DNA of 33,969 bases from JBAYJT01 sp041664965 (GTDB lineage Bacteria; Pseudomonadota; Gammaproteobacteria; UBA9339), in NCBI GenBank assembly GCA_041664965.1, contig JBAYJT010000015.1:1-33969 (forward strand). The letters run 5' to 3'. The notes beneath the pieces were generated by a model. That model saw nothing but the letters and a program-made list of their open reading frames with translations, was not told where the DNA came from and made no database searches. Both the position numbers and the translations under genes were made by a program. Positions 23,133 to 30,969 of this stretch are shown in pieces; position 1 is the stretch's first letter, and each line of letters opens with the position of its first letter.

Positions 23133-23160
23133 TTGTCAATACCGTAAAAATACTGTATTG
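23133..23160 (+). repeat. CAATACCGT hairpin, copy 1
   Basis: TTGT precedes CAATACCGT (23137-23145), which pairs with ACTGTATTG (23152-23160) with one mismatch. The 13-mer TTGTCAATACCGT recurs at 30963-30975 with a perfect hairpin. Here it precedes a deleted Rpn gene. Confidence 0.65.
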
Positions 23161-23192
23161 TTTTAAAAATTTTGACAGCTAGAATTGCTCGC

Positions 23193-23498
23193 ATGAGCAA
23201 TCAACATAACAAAGATCAGTATATTTACACTGTTCTTTCTTACATAATGGCGGCGAGTAATCTTTCAAATAAAGACCAGTTTGAGAAAACAATAAGACTA
23301 GGTTTATCAAACCTCGATGAGGAAAAAATTATGACTTTAGCAGATGTTTACAGACGAGAAGGCAAACGAGAAGGCAGACAAGAAGGCTTACGACAAGGTC
23401 TAAAAACCGTAGCCAAAAACCTTCTTAAAAAAGGTCTTCCTCTCAATGAAATTAGGCAAATAACCAATCTTTCTAAAAAAGAAATCGAAAAATTGTAA
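23193..23498 (+). pseudogene. Rpn-family PD-(D/E)xK nuclease/transposase, internally deleted
   Basis: The frame from MSNQHNKD keeps the first few residues of a typical Rpn protein and then jumps to the C-terminal region: QYIYTVLSYIMAASN, a helical segment, and the basic repeat REGKREGRQEGLRQG followed by the end domain AKNLLKKGLPLNEIRQITNLS. The catalytic nuclease domain (some 150-200 residues in intact members) is missing, yet the reading frame is open, 101 aa. TTGACA (23172-23177) lies only 16 bases before the ATG, so the promoter spacing also looks truncated. Rpn proteins promote recA-independent recombination; this remnant cannot cut DNA. Confidence 0.75.
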
Positions 23499-23543
23499 GT
23501 TTAGCAACCGCCCCTTAATACTTACAATACAAGAATGTAACTT

Positions 23544-23577
23544 ATTGATTTTAAAAAAATTCCTGTAGACATGTTTT
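23544..23577 (+). repeat. Dispersed 34-nt element, copy 4
   Basis: ATTGATTT (23544-23551), 16 bases, GACATGTTTT (23568-23577). It directly abuts the ychF stop codon (23580-23578), with no base between. Confidence 0.8.
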
Positions 23578-24681
23578 TTAAACATTAAACCTAAAGTGCA
23601 TAACATCGCCGTCTTGGACGATATAAGTTTTGCCTTCTAGCCTAAGTTTACCGGCATCTTTAGCGCCTAGTTCGCCGTTGTATTTTATGTAATCGTTATA
23701 AGAAATAACTTCGGCGCGAATAAAGCCAGCTTCAAAGTCAGTATGAATAACTCCGGCAGCTTGCGGAGCTAGAGTGTTTTTCTTGATAGTCCAAGCGCGG
23801 ACTTCTTTGGGCCCGGCCGTGAAGAAAGTTTGCAAACCTAAAAGATGATAGCCAGCTTTGATTAATCTATCTAACCCAGATTCTTTTAAGCCTAAACTGT
23901 CCAAAAATTCTGATTTGTCTTCTTCGTTAAGCTGAGCAATTTCTGCTTCGATGGCTGCGCAAATTGGGACAACTTCGGCATTTTCTTCTTTGGCAAGTTT
24001 TTCGACAGTTGTAAGAAACGGATTGTTATGAAAACCCTTTTCATCGACATTAGCTAGATAGAGAACTGGTTTGGCGGTTAGAAGATGTAGATCGCGCAGC
24101 ACTGCTAGCGCATTTTCCTCGTATTTACCCGTATTTAAAAGCGATCTTAGGGTTTTACCGCTGTTTAGGTGCTCCTCTACCTCACTTAAAAGTTTTTGTT
24201 CAAAAATGGCCTGTTTATCGCCAGATTTGGCTGCTTTACTGGCTTTATCTAGAGCTTTAGTGACAGAAGCTAAATCTGCCAGAATTAATTCTGTATTGAT
24301 AATTTCGATATCGCGTAGAGGATTAATATCGCCGCTTACGTGAGTTACATCTGGATTGACGAAACAGCGTACAACATGAGCAATGGCCTCGACTTCGCGG
24401 ATATGCGCCAAAAATTGGTTTCCCAAACCTTCACCTTGAGAAGCGCCTTTGACTAAGCCTGCTATGTCGACAAATTCTACAGTTGTTGGAATAATTTGCT
24501 TTGGATTAACTATTTTAGCGAGTTCATAAAGCCTTGTATCTGGTACTGGTACTATGCCAACATTAGGGTCTATCGTACAAAAAGGATAATTAGCTGCCGC
24601 AACTTGCGCTTTGGTTAACGCATTAAAAGTTGTCGACTTGCCTACATTGGGTAAGCCGACTATTCCGCATTTAAAGCCCAT
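23578..24681 (-). CDS. ychF: YchF, ribosome-binding ATPase of the Obg family
   Basis: The 367-aa protein (363 in E. coli) has the P-loop GLPNVGKST (9-17), DIAGLVKGASQGEGLGNQFL, and NVDE in place of NKxD, the change that makes YchF prefer ATP over GTP. A coiled-coil segment and a C-terminal TGS domain (AGVIHTDFEAGFIRAEVI) complete it. It binds ribosomes and is linked to oxidative-stress and translation control. Flanked by dispersed 34-nt elements at both ends (23544-23577 and 24714-24747). Confidence 0.97.
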   Translation of the reverse strand: MGFKCGIVGLPNVGKSTTFNALTKAQVAAANYPFCTIDPNVGIVPVPDTRLYELAKIVNPKQIIPTTVEFVDIAGLVKGASQGEGLGNQFLAHIREVEAIAHVVRCFVNPDVTHVSGDINPLRDIEIINTELILADLASVTKALDKASKAAKSGDKQAIFEQKLLSEVEEHLNSGKTLRSLLNTGKYEENALAVLRDLHLLTAKPVLYLANVDEKGFHNNPFLTTVEKLAKEENAEVVPICAAIEAEIAQLNEEDKSEFLDSLGLKESGLDRLIKAGYHLLGLQTFFTAGPKEVRAWTIKKNTLAPQAAGVIHTDFEAGFIRAEVISYNDYIKYNGELGAKDAGKLRLEGKTYIVQDGDVMHFRFNV

Positions 24682-24713
24682 TTCTCGCAGACCTGTGTTT
24701 TGAATTATAAGTT

Positions 24714-24747
24714 ATTGATAAATAAAGAAAACCCGTAGACATGTTTT
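24714..24747 (+). repeat. Dispersed 34-nt element, copy 5
   Basis: ATTGATAA (24714-24721; two mismatches to the consensus block), 16 bases, GACATGTTTT (24738-24747). It ends four bases from the stop codon of the proline-rich gene. Confidence 0.75.
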
Positions 24748-24751
24748 TTAC

Positions 24752-25351
24752 CTAATTTGATGGTGGAGGTGGCGGTACATCCGGTGAAGGTGATGGAGTA
24801 GGAGCTGGCTCGGGCGCCGGTGGAGTAGGGGAAGGCGTCGGGGACGGCTCTGGTTTTGGTTCTGGTTTAGGTGCGGGAGTTGGCGTTGGAGCGGGTTCTG
24901 GTTTTGGGGGCGGTGGCGTCGGTGTCGGAGGAACCGGCGTTGGCTCTGGTTTTGGCGCAGGAGCTGGTGGTGGTGTGGGCACTGGTGTTGGTTCCGGTCT
25001 TGGCCACGGATGAGGATGCGGCCGTGGTGGGGGAAGTGGTGCTGGCGGTGGAGGAGGTGGAGTTGGCCAGCGGTCGCGGTTATGATGCCAGCGATACCAA
25101 TCTTCTCTTTCCCTTCTATTTGCTGAATCGACAGCGTTATTGGCTACGCCGAGTGCGTCTTCTATAGGTTTATTGCGTTGTTCAATTTCTTTTTGTTCAT
25201 TATAACTTTTAATGACAGCGTTTTGTTGCTGTTTAGTGAGTGTATACCACTGTGACTGCGGCACGCCAAATACAGTTGGTTCAGGAGGTTCGCAGGCGGA
25301 GCAGGCTAGGGCTCCGGTTATAGCTAGGGCGATAAGTAATTTATTATGCAT
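24752..25351 (-). CDS. Proline-rich lipoprotein-like protein
   Basis: I start at MHNKLLIALA (25351), which has GAGAT upstream; another ATG four codons earlier has no RBS. The N-terminus is a signal peptide ending in ALACSACEPPEP; either Cys could be lipidated, although neither fits a perfect lipobox. A short polar segment with EQKEIEQRNK and REREDWYRWHHNRDRW follows, then about 105 residues of mainly Pro with Ala, Glu, Lys, Thr and Ser (PEPTPVP-like units). Such a segment may span the periplasm or bind envelope partners. Family not recognised. 199 aa. Confidence 0.75.
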   Translation of the reverse strand: MHNKLLIALAITGALACSACEPPEPTVFGVPQSQWYTLTKQQQNAVIKSYNEQKEIEQRNKPIEDALGVANNAVDSANRREREDWYRWHHNRDRWPTPPPPPPAPLPPPRPHPHPWPRPEPTPVPTPPPAPAPKPEPTPVPPTPTPPPPKPEPAPTPTPAPKPEPKPEPSPTPSPTPPAPEPAPTPSPSPDVPPPPPSN

Positions 25352-25420
25352 AGTAAATCTCATGTTTTTTTATATAAATAATGGCTGTTTCGCCAATAAA
25401 GGCGGGTAGTTTAGCAGATT

Positions 25421-26653
25421 TTAGTACAAAAAGCCAAAGAGCCATAAGGGTATTTTATTGCCTATTCCTTGTTCTATGTCATCACAGGCTAAATAGGCGG
25501 ATTTTTCGTCTTTAATTTGGTCGTAGTTTTTGTTTTTTCCGCCAATTTCGAAAACGATTTTGCCGTTTACTATAAAATCACCTTTTTGTGGCACGCGTAT
25601 TTCATGATTTGAGGATAACGTATTTAAAAAGAAAGTTTCTCTTACTGTACCTATATTGCTGGATTCTGTAGAAATAGCATAAAGCTGGTTAGTGTTTTCT
25701 AAGTAAATTTTTTCTGGGATTTCTATTTGACGCATTTTTTTAGAGTAGCCGTTTACCATACGAATTAATCCGGCATCCTCTAAATATTTAAAATATGTTT
25801 TAAGCGTACGGTCATCGCTGACGTCAACTATACTTTTTATTTTAAACCAATTTGGAGTAAAAGGTACGGCTTGGGCGATGAAACTTAAAAGTTGTTTGAT
25901 TTTTTTTATGCTGTGTCCGGTCAAGGATGGGTAAATGGTTGCTAAATCAGACTCGATGACGACATGGAAATTTTGTTCCAGTGTTGTATAGAACAAGGCT
26001 GTTTCCTTAAGGTCTAGGAAATATGGATAATATCCCGTTTGTAAATATTGGTAAAAAAGAGGGAGAATTTTCTGCTCCAATTTTGCTAGGCTGTTTAAAA
26101 TTTGTTGAGCAATTTTCTCGTGATTTTCTAGTATTTCATCCAATGAAAAAACAGGGAAAGAGTTAGAGGTAGTAAGTTCTAGATATTCACGCAAAGACAG
26201 CCCTTTGATGTAATAAGTGATAGCCCTTCTGGTCAAATCATGACTTCCTTTATGAATTTCTAAGGCTGAGCTTCCGGAGGCTATAATTTTTAATTTGGGG
26301 AAAGTATCGTAAATGCTTTTAAGTTCTTGCGACCAATTACTGTATTTATGAATTTCGTCGAAGGCAATGATTTTTCCACCCAGCTGTACGAATTGCTCTG
26401 CTATTTCATACAAAGATAGGCCAGCTAAACTAAAATGGTCGGATGGGATATATAATATCTCTTTGCTTAGTAAGTCGTTTTGAACTTGTCCCAAAAGATA
26501 TTGAACGATAAGTGTGGTTTTGCCTACGCCGCGTTGGCCAGGTAATATCGATAAGCGAGGCTTAAATACATTTCTAGCATATGTTAGCCTGCAGTAAGGT
26601 TTGTTGGTTATTTCTAAATAGTGTCTGCTCAGGGTATATAATTTGTCTAACAT
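25421..26653 (-). CDS. AAA-type ATPase with DUF4143-like C-terminus (second copy)
   Basis: The 410-aa protein has Walker A LPGQRGVGKTTL (38-49, PGQRGVGKT), Walker B IIAFDEIHKY (95-104) and a GSSA sensor (127-130). The C-terminal part contains GDFIVNGKIVFEIGGKNK, a PD-(D/E)xK-like strand pattern. It belongs to the same broad family as the gene at 18083 but to another subfamily, and differs strongly in sequence. A promoter (TTGCAT-17-TATTAT) with phased palindromes lies directly upstream (26654-26766), so transcription is probably repressed or autoregulated. Function of the family is not settled. Confidence 0.85.
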   Translation of the reverse strand: MLDKLYTLSRHYLEITNKPYCRLTYARNVFKPRLSILPGQRGVGKTTLIVQYLLGQVQNDLLSKEILYIPSDHFSLAGLSLYEIAEQFVQLGGKIIAFDEIHKYSNWSQELKSIYDTFPKLKIIASGSSALEIHKGSHDLTRRAITYYIKGLSLREYLELTTSNSFPVFSLDEILENHEKIAQQILNSLAKLEQKILPLFYQYLQTGYYPYFLDLKETALFYTTLEQNFHVVIESDLATIYPSLTGHSIKKIKQLLSFIAQAVPFTPNWFKIKSIVDVSDDRTLKTYFKYLEDAGLIRMVNGYSKKMRQIEIPEKIYLENTNQLYAISTESSNIGTVRETFFLNTLSSNHEIRVPQKGDFIVNGKIVFEIGGKNKNYDQIKDEKSAYLACDDIEQGIGNKIPLWLFGFLY

Positions 26654-26766
26654 GGTATTGTAATCCTGATAATATCATTAAAATAATGTAACGCAATGCT
26701 ATAATAACATAAAAAATATAGTAATGCAATACATTGTTTTGCGATAAAAGTATGTAATGCATTACA
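26654..26766 (-). promoter_or_regulatory. Array of 33-bp-spaced palindromic operators
   Basis: Four 14-bp sites, centred at 26660.5, 26693.5, 26726.5 and 26759.5, are spaced exactly 33 bp. The best, TGTAATGCATTACA (26753-26766), is a perfect palindrome, and part of a longer perfect TATGTAATGCATTACATA. AGTAATGCAATACA (26720-26733) and TGTAACGCAATGCT (26687-26700) are weaker; the fourth (26654-26667), just before the ATG, matches 10 of 14 in one orientation. Site 2 overlaps the predicted -35 box and the -10 lies next to site 1, typical of repressor operators. No regulator gene is adjacent. Confidence 0.6.
26701..26729 (-). promoter_or_regulatory. Predicted promoter of the second DUF4143 ATPase gene
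   Basis: On the minus strand TTGCAT (26729-26724) and TATTAT (26706-26701) are separated by 17 bases. The start codon is about 40 bases from the predicted transcription start and has AGGAT upstream. Confidence 0.5.
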
Positions 26767-28090
26767 TAGTATCAGTCTGGATCTCGATTTTGACGGGTTC
26801 GGCTTCTATAGCTAGCTCTAAGCCTAATTCAACTTTTTCGATTTTGCTAAATTTATTAGTGATTTTTTTGGAGGCTTGATAAACTTCTTCCACGTCAGTG
26901 TGGGCGAGGTTGACGTGTTTGGCGAGATTTTCCATGCGTTTTTGGAAACGCTCAAAATCTTTAGCGAGTAGGGTAAGATGTTGGCGAATTAGGTGGGCTT
27001 GTTGGCGCGTAGCGGCGTCTTTTAAGGCGGCTCTGGCAGTAGTCAAAATCGCCATCATTGTGGTTGGAGATGTCATCCAGACGTGGCTGCGATGAGAGAA
27101 TTCCACTAAATCCATATAATTAGCATGAATTTCCGCGAAAATGGCTTCGGCAGGAATAAACATCAGTGCGCCATCAGAAGTTTCGCCTTCCAAAATATAT
27201 TTTCCAGCTATGTCCTGAATGTGTTTGCGAATGTCGCTACGGAACTGTTGGCGTGCTTCTTGACGTTCGTTTTCTGTTAGATTTGCGTTAGATAAACGCT
27301 GAAAGCTTTCTAGAGGAAATTTGGCATCGATAACTATATTGCCAGTTGGATCTGGTAAAAATAGAATACAGTCGGCGCGTTTGCCGTTGGATAAAGTATG
27401 TTGTAGGGAAAAATGATTTTCCGGCAGTACATTGCGAAGCAGAGCCGAGAGCTGTACTTCGCCAAAAGCGCCGCGTGATCTTTTATCCGATAAAATTTCT
27501 TGTAGGCTAACAACATTGACTGATAGTTCAGTAATCTTCTTTTGAGCTTCATCTATTAAAGCTAAGCGTTTGACAACATCAGTGAAAGTTGCCGTGGTTT
27601 TCTCAAAGCCTTCACTTAAGCGTTGTTCAACGCGGTTGTTGATTTCTTTTAGGCGTAAATTTGTGTCGTCGGTGAGTTTATTCAAACGCAGTTCTAAATT
27701 ATGAGTATTAGTTTTTAACATTTCTAAAACTTGACTTCGAACATCCAGCATACCTTTTTGCAGACTGTCAGTGATTATTTTAAGATTATTTAGCTGTTGT
27801 TCTGAAAATCTAGTGCGAAATTCCGCTTGCTCGTCATGCTGTGTTTTTAATATTTGGGCAAGATTAGCTTTTAATTCTTGATTGAAGCGCTCGCGTTCTT
27901 CGAGGCGAATAGTGAGAGTTTGCAAAGCTTTGGTTTGTTCTTGATTTTGTTCAGTTGTTGCAGTAAAACGAGAAGTGAATTCACCAAGGAGGTTGCTGGT
28001 ATTTTTGTTTTGATGCACAAAAGTGAAGAGAAGTGCGATACAAGTTACACTAGATAGTAAACCTAGGGTGAGTAAAATTATAGACAACAT
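26762..28090 (-). CDS. rmuC: RmuC-family protein (DNA recombination protein)
   Basis: The 442-aa protein starts with a hydrophobic N-terminal anchor (LSIILLTLGLLSSVTCIALLF), followed by a long coiled coil (about residues 45-175) and the RmuC nuclease-like domain with RGAFGEVQLSALLR, DCILFLPD, IVIDAKFPLESF and VWMTSPTTMMAIL. RmuC limits inversions at short repeats in E. coli; a nuclease activity is proposed from the fold. The last Met codon and stop are part of an operator of the next gene. Upstream, the barrel genes diverge. Confidence 0.93.
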   Translation of the reverse strand: MLSIILLTLGLLSSVTCIALLFTFVHQNKNTSNLLGEFTSRFTATTEQNQEQTKALQTLTIRLEERERFNQELKANLAQILKTQHDEQAEFRTRFSEQQLNNLKIITDSLQKGMLDVRSQVLEMLKTNTHNLELRLNKLTDDTNLRLKEINNRVEQRLSEGFEKTTATFTDVVKRLALIDEAQKKITELSVNVVSLQEILSDKRSRGAFGEVQLSALLRNVLPENHFSLQHTLSNGKRADCILFLPDPTGNIVIDAKFPLESFQRLSNANLTENERQEARQQFRSDIRKHIQDIAGKYILEGETSDGALMFIPAEAIFAEIHANYMDLVEFSHRSHVWMTSPTTMMAILTTARAALKDAATRQQAHLIRQHLTLLAKDFERFQKRMENLAKHVNLAHTDVEEVYQASKKITNKFSKIEKVELGLELAIEAEPVKIEIQTDTM

Positions 28091-28173
28091 AAGATCCTAT
28101 TTTTCTTTTCTTGTTTTGGAGACATGATAGACTAATCGTTCTTGCATTTAACACTAAATATAAGGAGGAGACA

Positions 28174-28704
28174 ATGTCTAGCGTGTTAAAAAAATCTGTT
28201 TTTGCAATAGCTGCATTGACGGCCAGTTTAGTACTCTTTCAAAGCCCAAGTTATGCCTACGGCAGAGATGATCTGAACGGACATTGGGGTATTGATGGAT
28301 CTGTCATAACTGACGGAACTATTTTGATGGGCGTCAATCGATATGCTCCTAACTATGAAGCAGGTATTGCTTTTGGTGGTAAATTTGATAACTCTAGCAC
28401 GGCTAGAAATAGTTTTTTTAGATTGCCGATATTTGTTGGGTTACGTCATTTTATAGCTGAGCATACAGTGTTTGCTTATGGCATTAATGGTGGTTCAACT
28501 TTTGGTAGACACAATGGAGCAAAGATAAACTCGGATGTTACTGTTGGAGCTTACGTTTCTGTAGAGCAATATGTAAGCGAAAATGTGTTGCTTCGAGTTT
28601 GGATTGACCCTTACCAATATGAAAACGAGAAGAAAGACGGCGTAACCACTTCAACTAATAGCATTTTTAGTGCTGGTGGATTAGGAGTTACTTATTTGTT
28701 TTAA
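28174..28704 (+). CDS. Small outer-membrane beta-barrel protein, paralogue 1
   Basis: I start at MSSVLKKSVF (28174), which has a perfect AAGGAGGAG upstream. The 176-aa protein has a signal peptide ending SPSYA-YGRDD, then alternating strand-like segments with Gly and aromatic residues (NGHWGIDGS, YEAGIAFGGKFDNSS, VFAYGINGG) and a C-terminal strand GLGVTYLF ending in Phe, the outer-membrane assembly signal. An 8-stranded porin-like or OmpA-like barrel is likely; the family is not identified. It heads a three-gene array, and diverges from rmuC. Confidence 0.85.
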   Translation: MSSVLKKSVFAIAALTASLVLFQSPSYAYGRDDLNGHWGIDGSVITDGTILMGVNRYAPNYEAGIAFGGKFDNSSTARNSFFRLPIFVGLRHFIAEHTVFAYGINGGSTFGRHNGAKINSDVTVGAYVSVEQYVSENVLLRVWIDPYQYENEKKDGVTTSTNSIFSAGGLGVTYLF

Positions 28705-28725
28705 GTTTTTGTTTGAGGAGAAATT

Positions 28726-29247
28726 ATGTTAAAAAAATCTATTATTGCGGCGGCTGCATTGGCCGCTAGTTTAGTACTTTTCCAAAGTCCGAGTTACGCT
28801 TACGGCAAAGATGATCCTAATGGTCATTGGGGTGTTGATGGAGCTGTTGTAACTGATGGTTCTATCTTAATGGGTGTTAATCGATATGCACCTAATTACG
28901 AAGTGGGTCTGGCTTTTGGTGGTAAGTTTAATAACTCTAGTACTGCAAGAACCAGTCTTTTTTCTGTGCCGGTTTTTGTAGGGTTACGCTCTTTCCTGGC
29001 CGAACATACTGCTTTAGGTTATGGAGTTAATGGTGGTGTTGCTTTTGGTAGGTCTGCTGGAGCGAAAGTTAATTCCAACTATACTGTTGCGCCGTATGTG
29101 TCTCTAGAGCAGTACTTAACTGAACACGTTATGCTTAGATTTTGGCTGAATCCTTATCAATATGAGTATGACAAGAAGGATGGCGTTTCTACATCGACCA
29201 ATAGCATTTTTAGCGCTGGTGGCTTTGGTGTTACTTACCTATTTTAG
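28726..29247 (+). CDS. Small outer-membrane beta-barrel protein, paralogue 2
   Basis: The 173-aa protein is the closest relative of the preceding one and shares nearly all blocks: SLVLFQSPSYAYG, GHWGVDGAV, ILMGVNRYAPNYEVG, KKDGVSTSTNS and the terminal GVTYLF. Most differences lie in the middle strands. TGAGGAG lies upstream, 21 bases after paralogue 1. The pattern suggests tandem duplication followed by divergence. Confidence 0.85.
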   Translation: MLKKSIIAAAALAASLVLFQSPSYAYGKDDPNGHWGVDGAVVTDGSILMGVNRYAPNYEVGLAFGGKFNNSSTARTSLFSVPVFVGLRSFLAEHTALGYGVNGGVAFGRSAGAKVNSNYTVAPYVSLEQYLTEHVMLRFWLNPYQYEYDKKDGVSTSTNSIFSAGGFGVTYLF

Positions 29248-29269
29248 AAGTTTATTTTAATGGTAAATT

Positions 29270-29761
29270 ATGTTAAAGAAAGCTGCTTTTGCTATTGCTG
29301 GTTTATTAGCTTTCCAAACTAGTGCTTATGCCAAGGGGCATTGGGCTGTAGAGGGTACAGTAGTTACTTCTGGCGTGGTTGCTGTTGATTTAGTTAGGTA
29401 TGAAAAAGCCTATGAAGCAGGAGTTTCATTCGGCGGTAAATTTAATAATTCTAGCAGCAGGACCAGTATGTTTTCAGCAGCTGTGTTTGGTGGCTTGCGA
29501 TATTTTATCGCACCGAAGACAGTTTTTGTTTATGGTATTAGTGTAGCTAGCCTTTTTGGTCGGGACAACGGGGCTAAAATTAACGCTTCTTACTCTATTG
29601 CCCCATACATTTCTGTTGAGCAGTATCTTAGCGAAAAGGTTTTGGTGTCTGTTTGGATAGATCCTTATCAATATCAATACGACAAGAAAGATGGTGTTTG
29701 TACATCAACCAATCGTATTTTTAATGCTGGTGGCTTAGGAGTTTCATATCTCTTTGATTAA
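29270..29761 (+). CDS. Small outer-membrane beta-barrel protein, paralogue 3 (diverged)
   Basis: The 163-aa third copy has a shorter signal peptide (MLKKAAFAIAGLLAFQTSAYA) and mature N-terminus, but keeps KGHWAVEG, AGVSFGGKFNNSS, DPYQYQYDKKDGVCTSTN and GLGVSYLF. It ends in Asp after Phe, so the canonical terminal aromatic is not last. Its RBS is weak, so it may be expressed less. The stop (TAA) is immediately next to the grpE stop on the other strand, with no spacer or terminator. Confidence 0.8.
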   Translation: MLKKAAFAIAGLLAFQTSAYAKGHWAVEGTVVTSGVVAVDLVRYEKAYEAGVSFGGKFNNSSSRTSMFSAAVFGGLRYFIAPKTVFVYGISVASLFGRDNGAKINASYSIAPYISVEQYLSEKVLVSVWIDPYQYQYDKKDGVCTSTNRIFNAGGLGVSYLFD

Positions 29762-30376
29762 TTATTTTGCCACAATTACCAAGGCTGGACGCACTAAGCG
29801 ATCTTTGAGTAAATAACCTTTCTGCATTACGCGTAAAACGGTGTTTGTGGTAGCACCGTTTTGCTCTTCTACTGCCATAGCTTCGTGATAAGTTGGGTTA
29901 AATGCTGCTCCTACTGGATTAATTTGTTCTACGCCATATTTAGTAAGAGTTTTAAGCAGTAAATCTATTGTAAGTTCAATGCCAGTCCGCATTTGCTTTA
30001 GTGTGTCATTTTCTTCTACAAGTTTAATGTCTAAAGCACGCTCAAGGCTATCGATAGTTGGCAAAATGTCGGTCAAGAGCCTATCAATGGCGTATTTATG
30101 AGTGTTGGTTAATTCACGTTCAAAGCGCTTGGCAGCGTTATCAGCCTCGGCTTTGGCGCGCAAAAAATCATTGCGGAGTTGATCACGTTCCGCTGTTATT
30201 TGATCAAGTGCTTCATTGAGTTTTTGATAGGACGGGTGTTCTAGTAACTCTTTTGGGACATTGGTCAGTAATAATTCTTCATGTTCGTTTTCTTTGGGCA
30301 TTTCTTGTGATGCTACTTTGGACCAGTCTTTTGTTGGAGCTGTTTCTTGTGTTGGATTTTGTGGATTTTCGTTCAT
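29762..30376 (-). CDS. grpE: GrpE, nucleotide exchange factor for DnaK
   Basis: The 204-aa protein (197 in E. coli) has an acidic, disordered N-terminus, a long coiled coil (about residues 55-110) including FLRAKAEADNAAKRFERE, and the C-terminal beta-wing domain with NPVGAAFNPTYHEAM and VLRVMQKGYLLKDRLVRPALVIVAK-like ending. It helps DnaK release ADP in the chaperone cycle. dnaK and dnaJ are not in the window. No clear heat-shock promoter is seen in the 66-base gap before it. Confidence 0.96.
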   Translation of the reverse strand: MNENPQNPTQETAPTKDWSKVASQEMPKENEHEELLLTNVPKELLEHPSYQKLNEALDQITAERDQLRNDFLRAKAEADNAAKRFERELTNTHKYAIDRLLTDILPTIDSLERALDIKLVEENDTLKQMRTGIELTIDLLLKTLTKYGVEQINPVGAAFNPTYHEAMAVEEQNGATTNTVLRVMQKGYLLKDRLVRPALVIVAK

Positions 30377-30442
30377 GGTGATTCTCTATTTTTAAAGATT
30401 TATTGTTACAAATTGTATTTTTTAATTACAAGAACGTAAGGA

Positions 30443-30838
30443 TTATTCTTTTAAAAGTTGGCCAATATCAATCCTGTAGTTATCGGGATCCAAAATGGTC
30501 AGTATCTTAACATCTCCCGGAATGATATGCGGGCCATCGAAAATCTTTATGTTTTGTTTTTGAAGCTTTTCTAAGACCCCATCGAAATCATCTGTTTCCA
30601 TAGCAATGTGTGGGCATAGCGGTGGATTTGACACATCAATATTTCTGCTAAAAATTTTATCGATGTATTGTACAAGTTCCAAGGTAACCTCATTACCGCA
30701 ACTGAGATTTGTATACCAAAGATTTATACTTTCTGCGTATGATTTTGGCACGCTAATTTCAAACCCTAAATTTTTAATGTAGAAATCCATGGATTTATCG
30801 ATGTCTTTAACTTCAATTCCAAAATGGTGTAGTTTCAT
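30443..30838 (-). CDS. VOC-fold (glyoxalase/bleomycin-resistance) family protein
   Basis: The 131-aa protein shows the paired beta-alpha-beta-beta-beta modules of the vicinal oxygen chelate fold: HHFGIEVKDIDKSMDFY at the start, LELVQY in the middle (E54) and PHIAMETDD (H77). First-half ligands H and E are plausible; the final ligand position reads RIDIGQ, an Asp rather than the usual Glu, so metal binding is uncertain. It could be a lyase, dioxygenase or resistance-type protein. The gene starts 26 bases after dispersed-element copy 6 and has its own promoter (30940-30969). Confidence 0.8.
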   Translation of the reverse strand: MKLHHFGIEVKDIDKSMDFYIKNLGFEISVPKSYAESINLWYTNLSCGNEVTLELVQYIDKIFSRNIDVSNPPLCPHIAMETDDFDGVLEKLQKQNIKIFDGPHIIPGDVKILTILDPDNYRIDIGQLLKE

Positions 30839-30862
30839 TTTTTGCCTGCTAATAACGTTACG

Positions 30863-30896
30863 AAAACATGTCTACGTGAATTCGTTATAAATCAAT
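30863..30896 (-). repeat. Dispersed 34-nt element, copy 6
   Basis: On the minus strand ATTGATTT (30896-30889), 16 bases, GACATGTTTT (30872-30863), in the 5' untranslated part of the VOC gene. Confidence 0.8.
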
Positions 30897-30939
30897 GTGT
30901 TGCGTTTTTGAATTCAGTTCCCTTCCCCCACCCTCAAGT

Positions 30940-30969
30940 ATTATGGGGGCAATTTTGAGAAGTTGTCAA
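30940..30969 (-). promoter_or_regulatory. Predicted promoter of the VOC gene
   Basis: On the minus strand a perfect TTGACA (30969-30964) and CATAAT (30945-30940), 18 bases apart. The -35 box is part of the CAATACCGT hairpin (30963-30991), so that hairpin might be an operator. Confidence 0.5.

Noticed and set aside
24871..25167. Plus-strand frame rich in Val/Leu/Ala
   Set aside because: It is the complement of the proline-rich repeat; GC-rich repeats give open frames on the other strand by composition.
26645..26775. CRISPR array
   Set aside because: The 33-bp periodicity comes from short degenerate palindromes, without identical repeats, spacers of unique sequence or cas genes.
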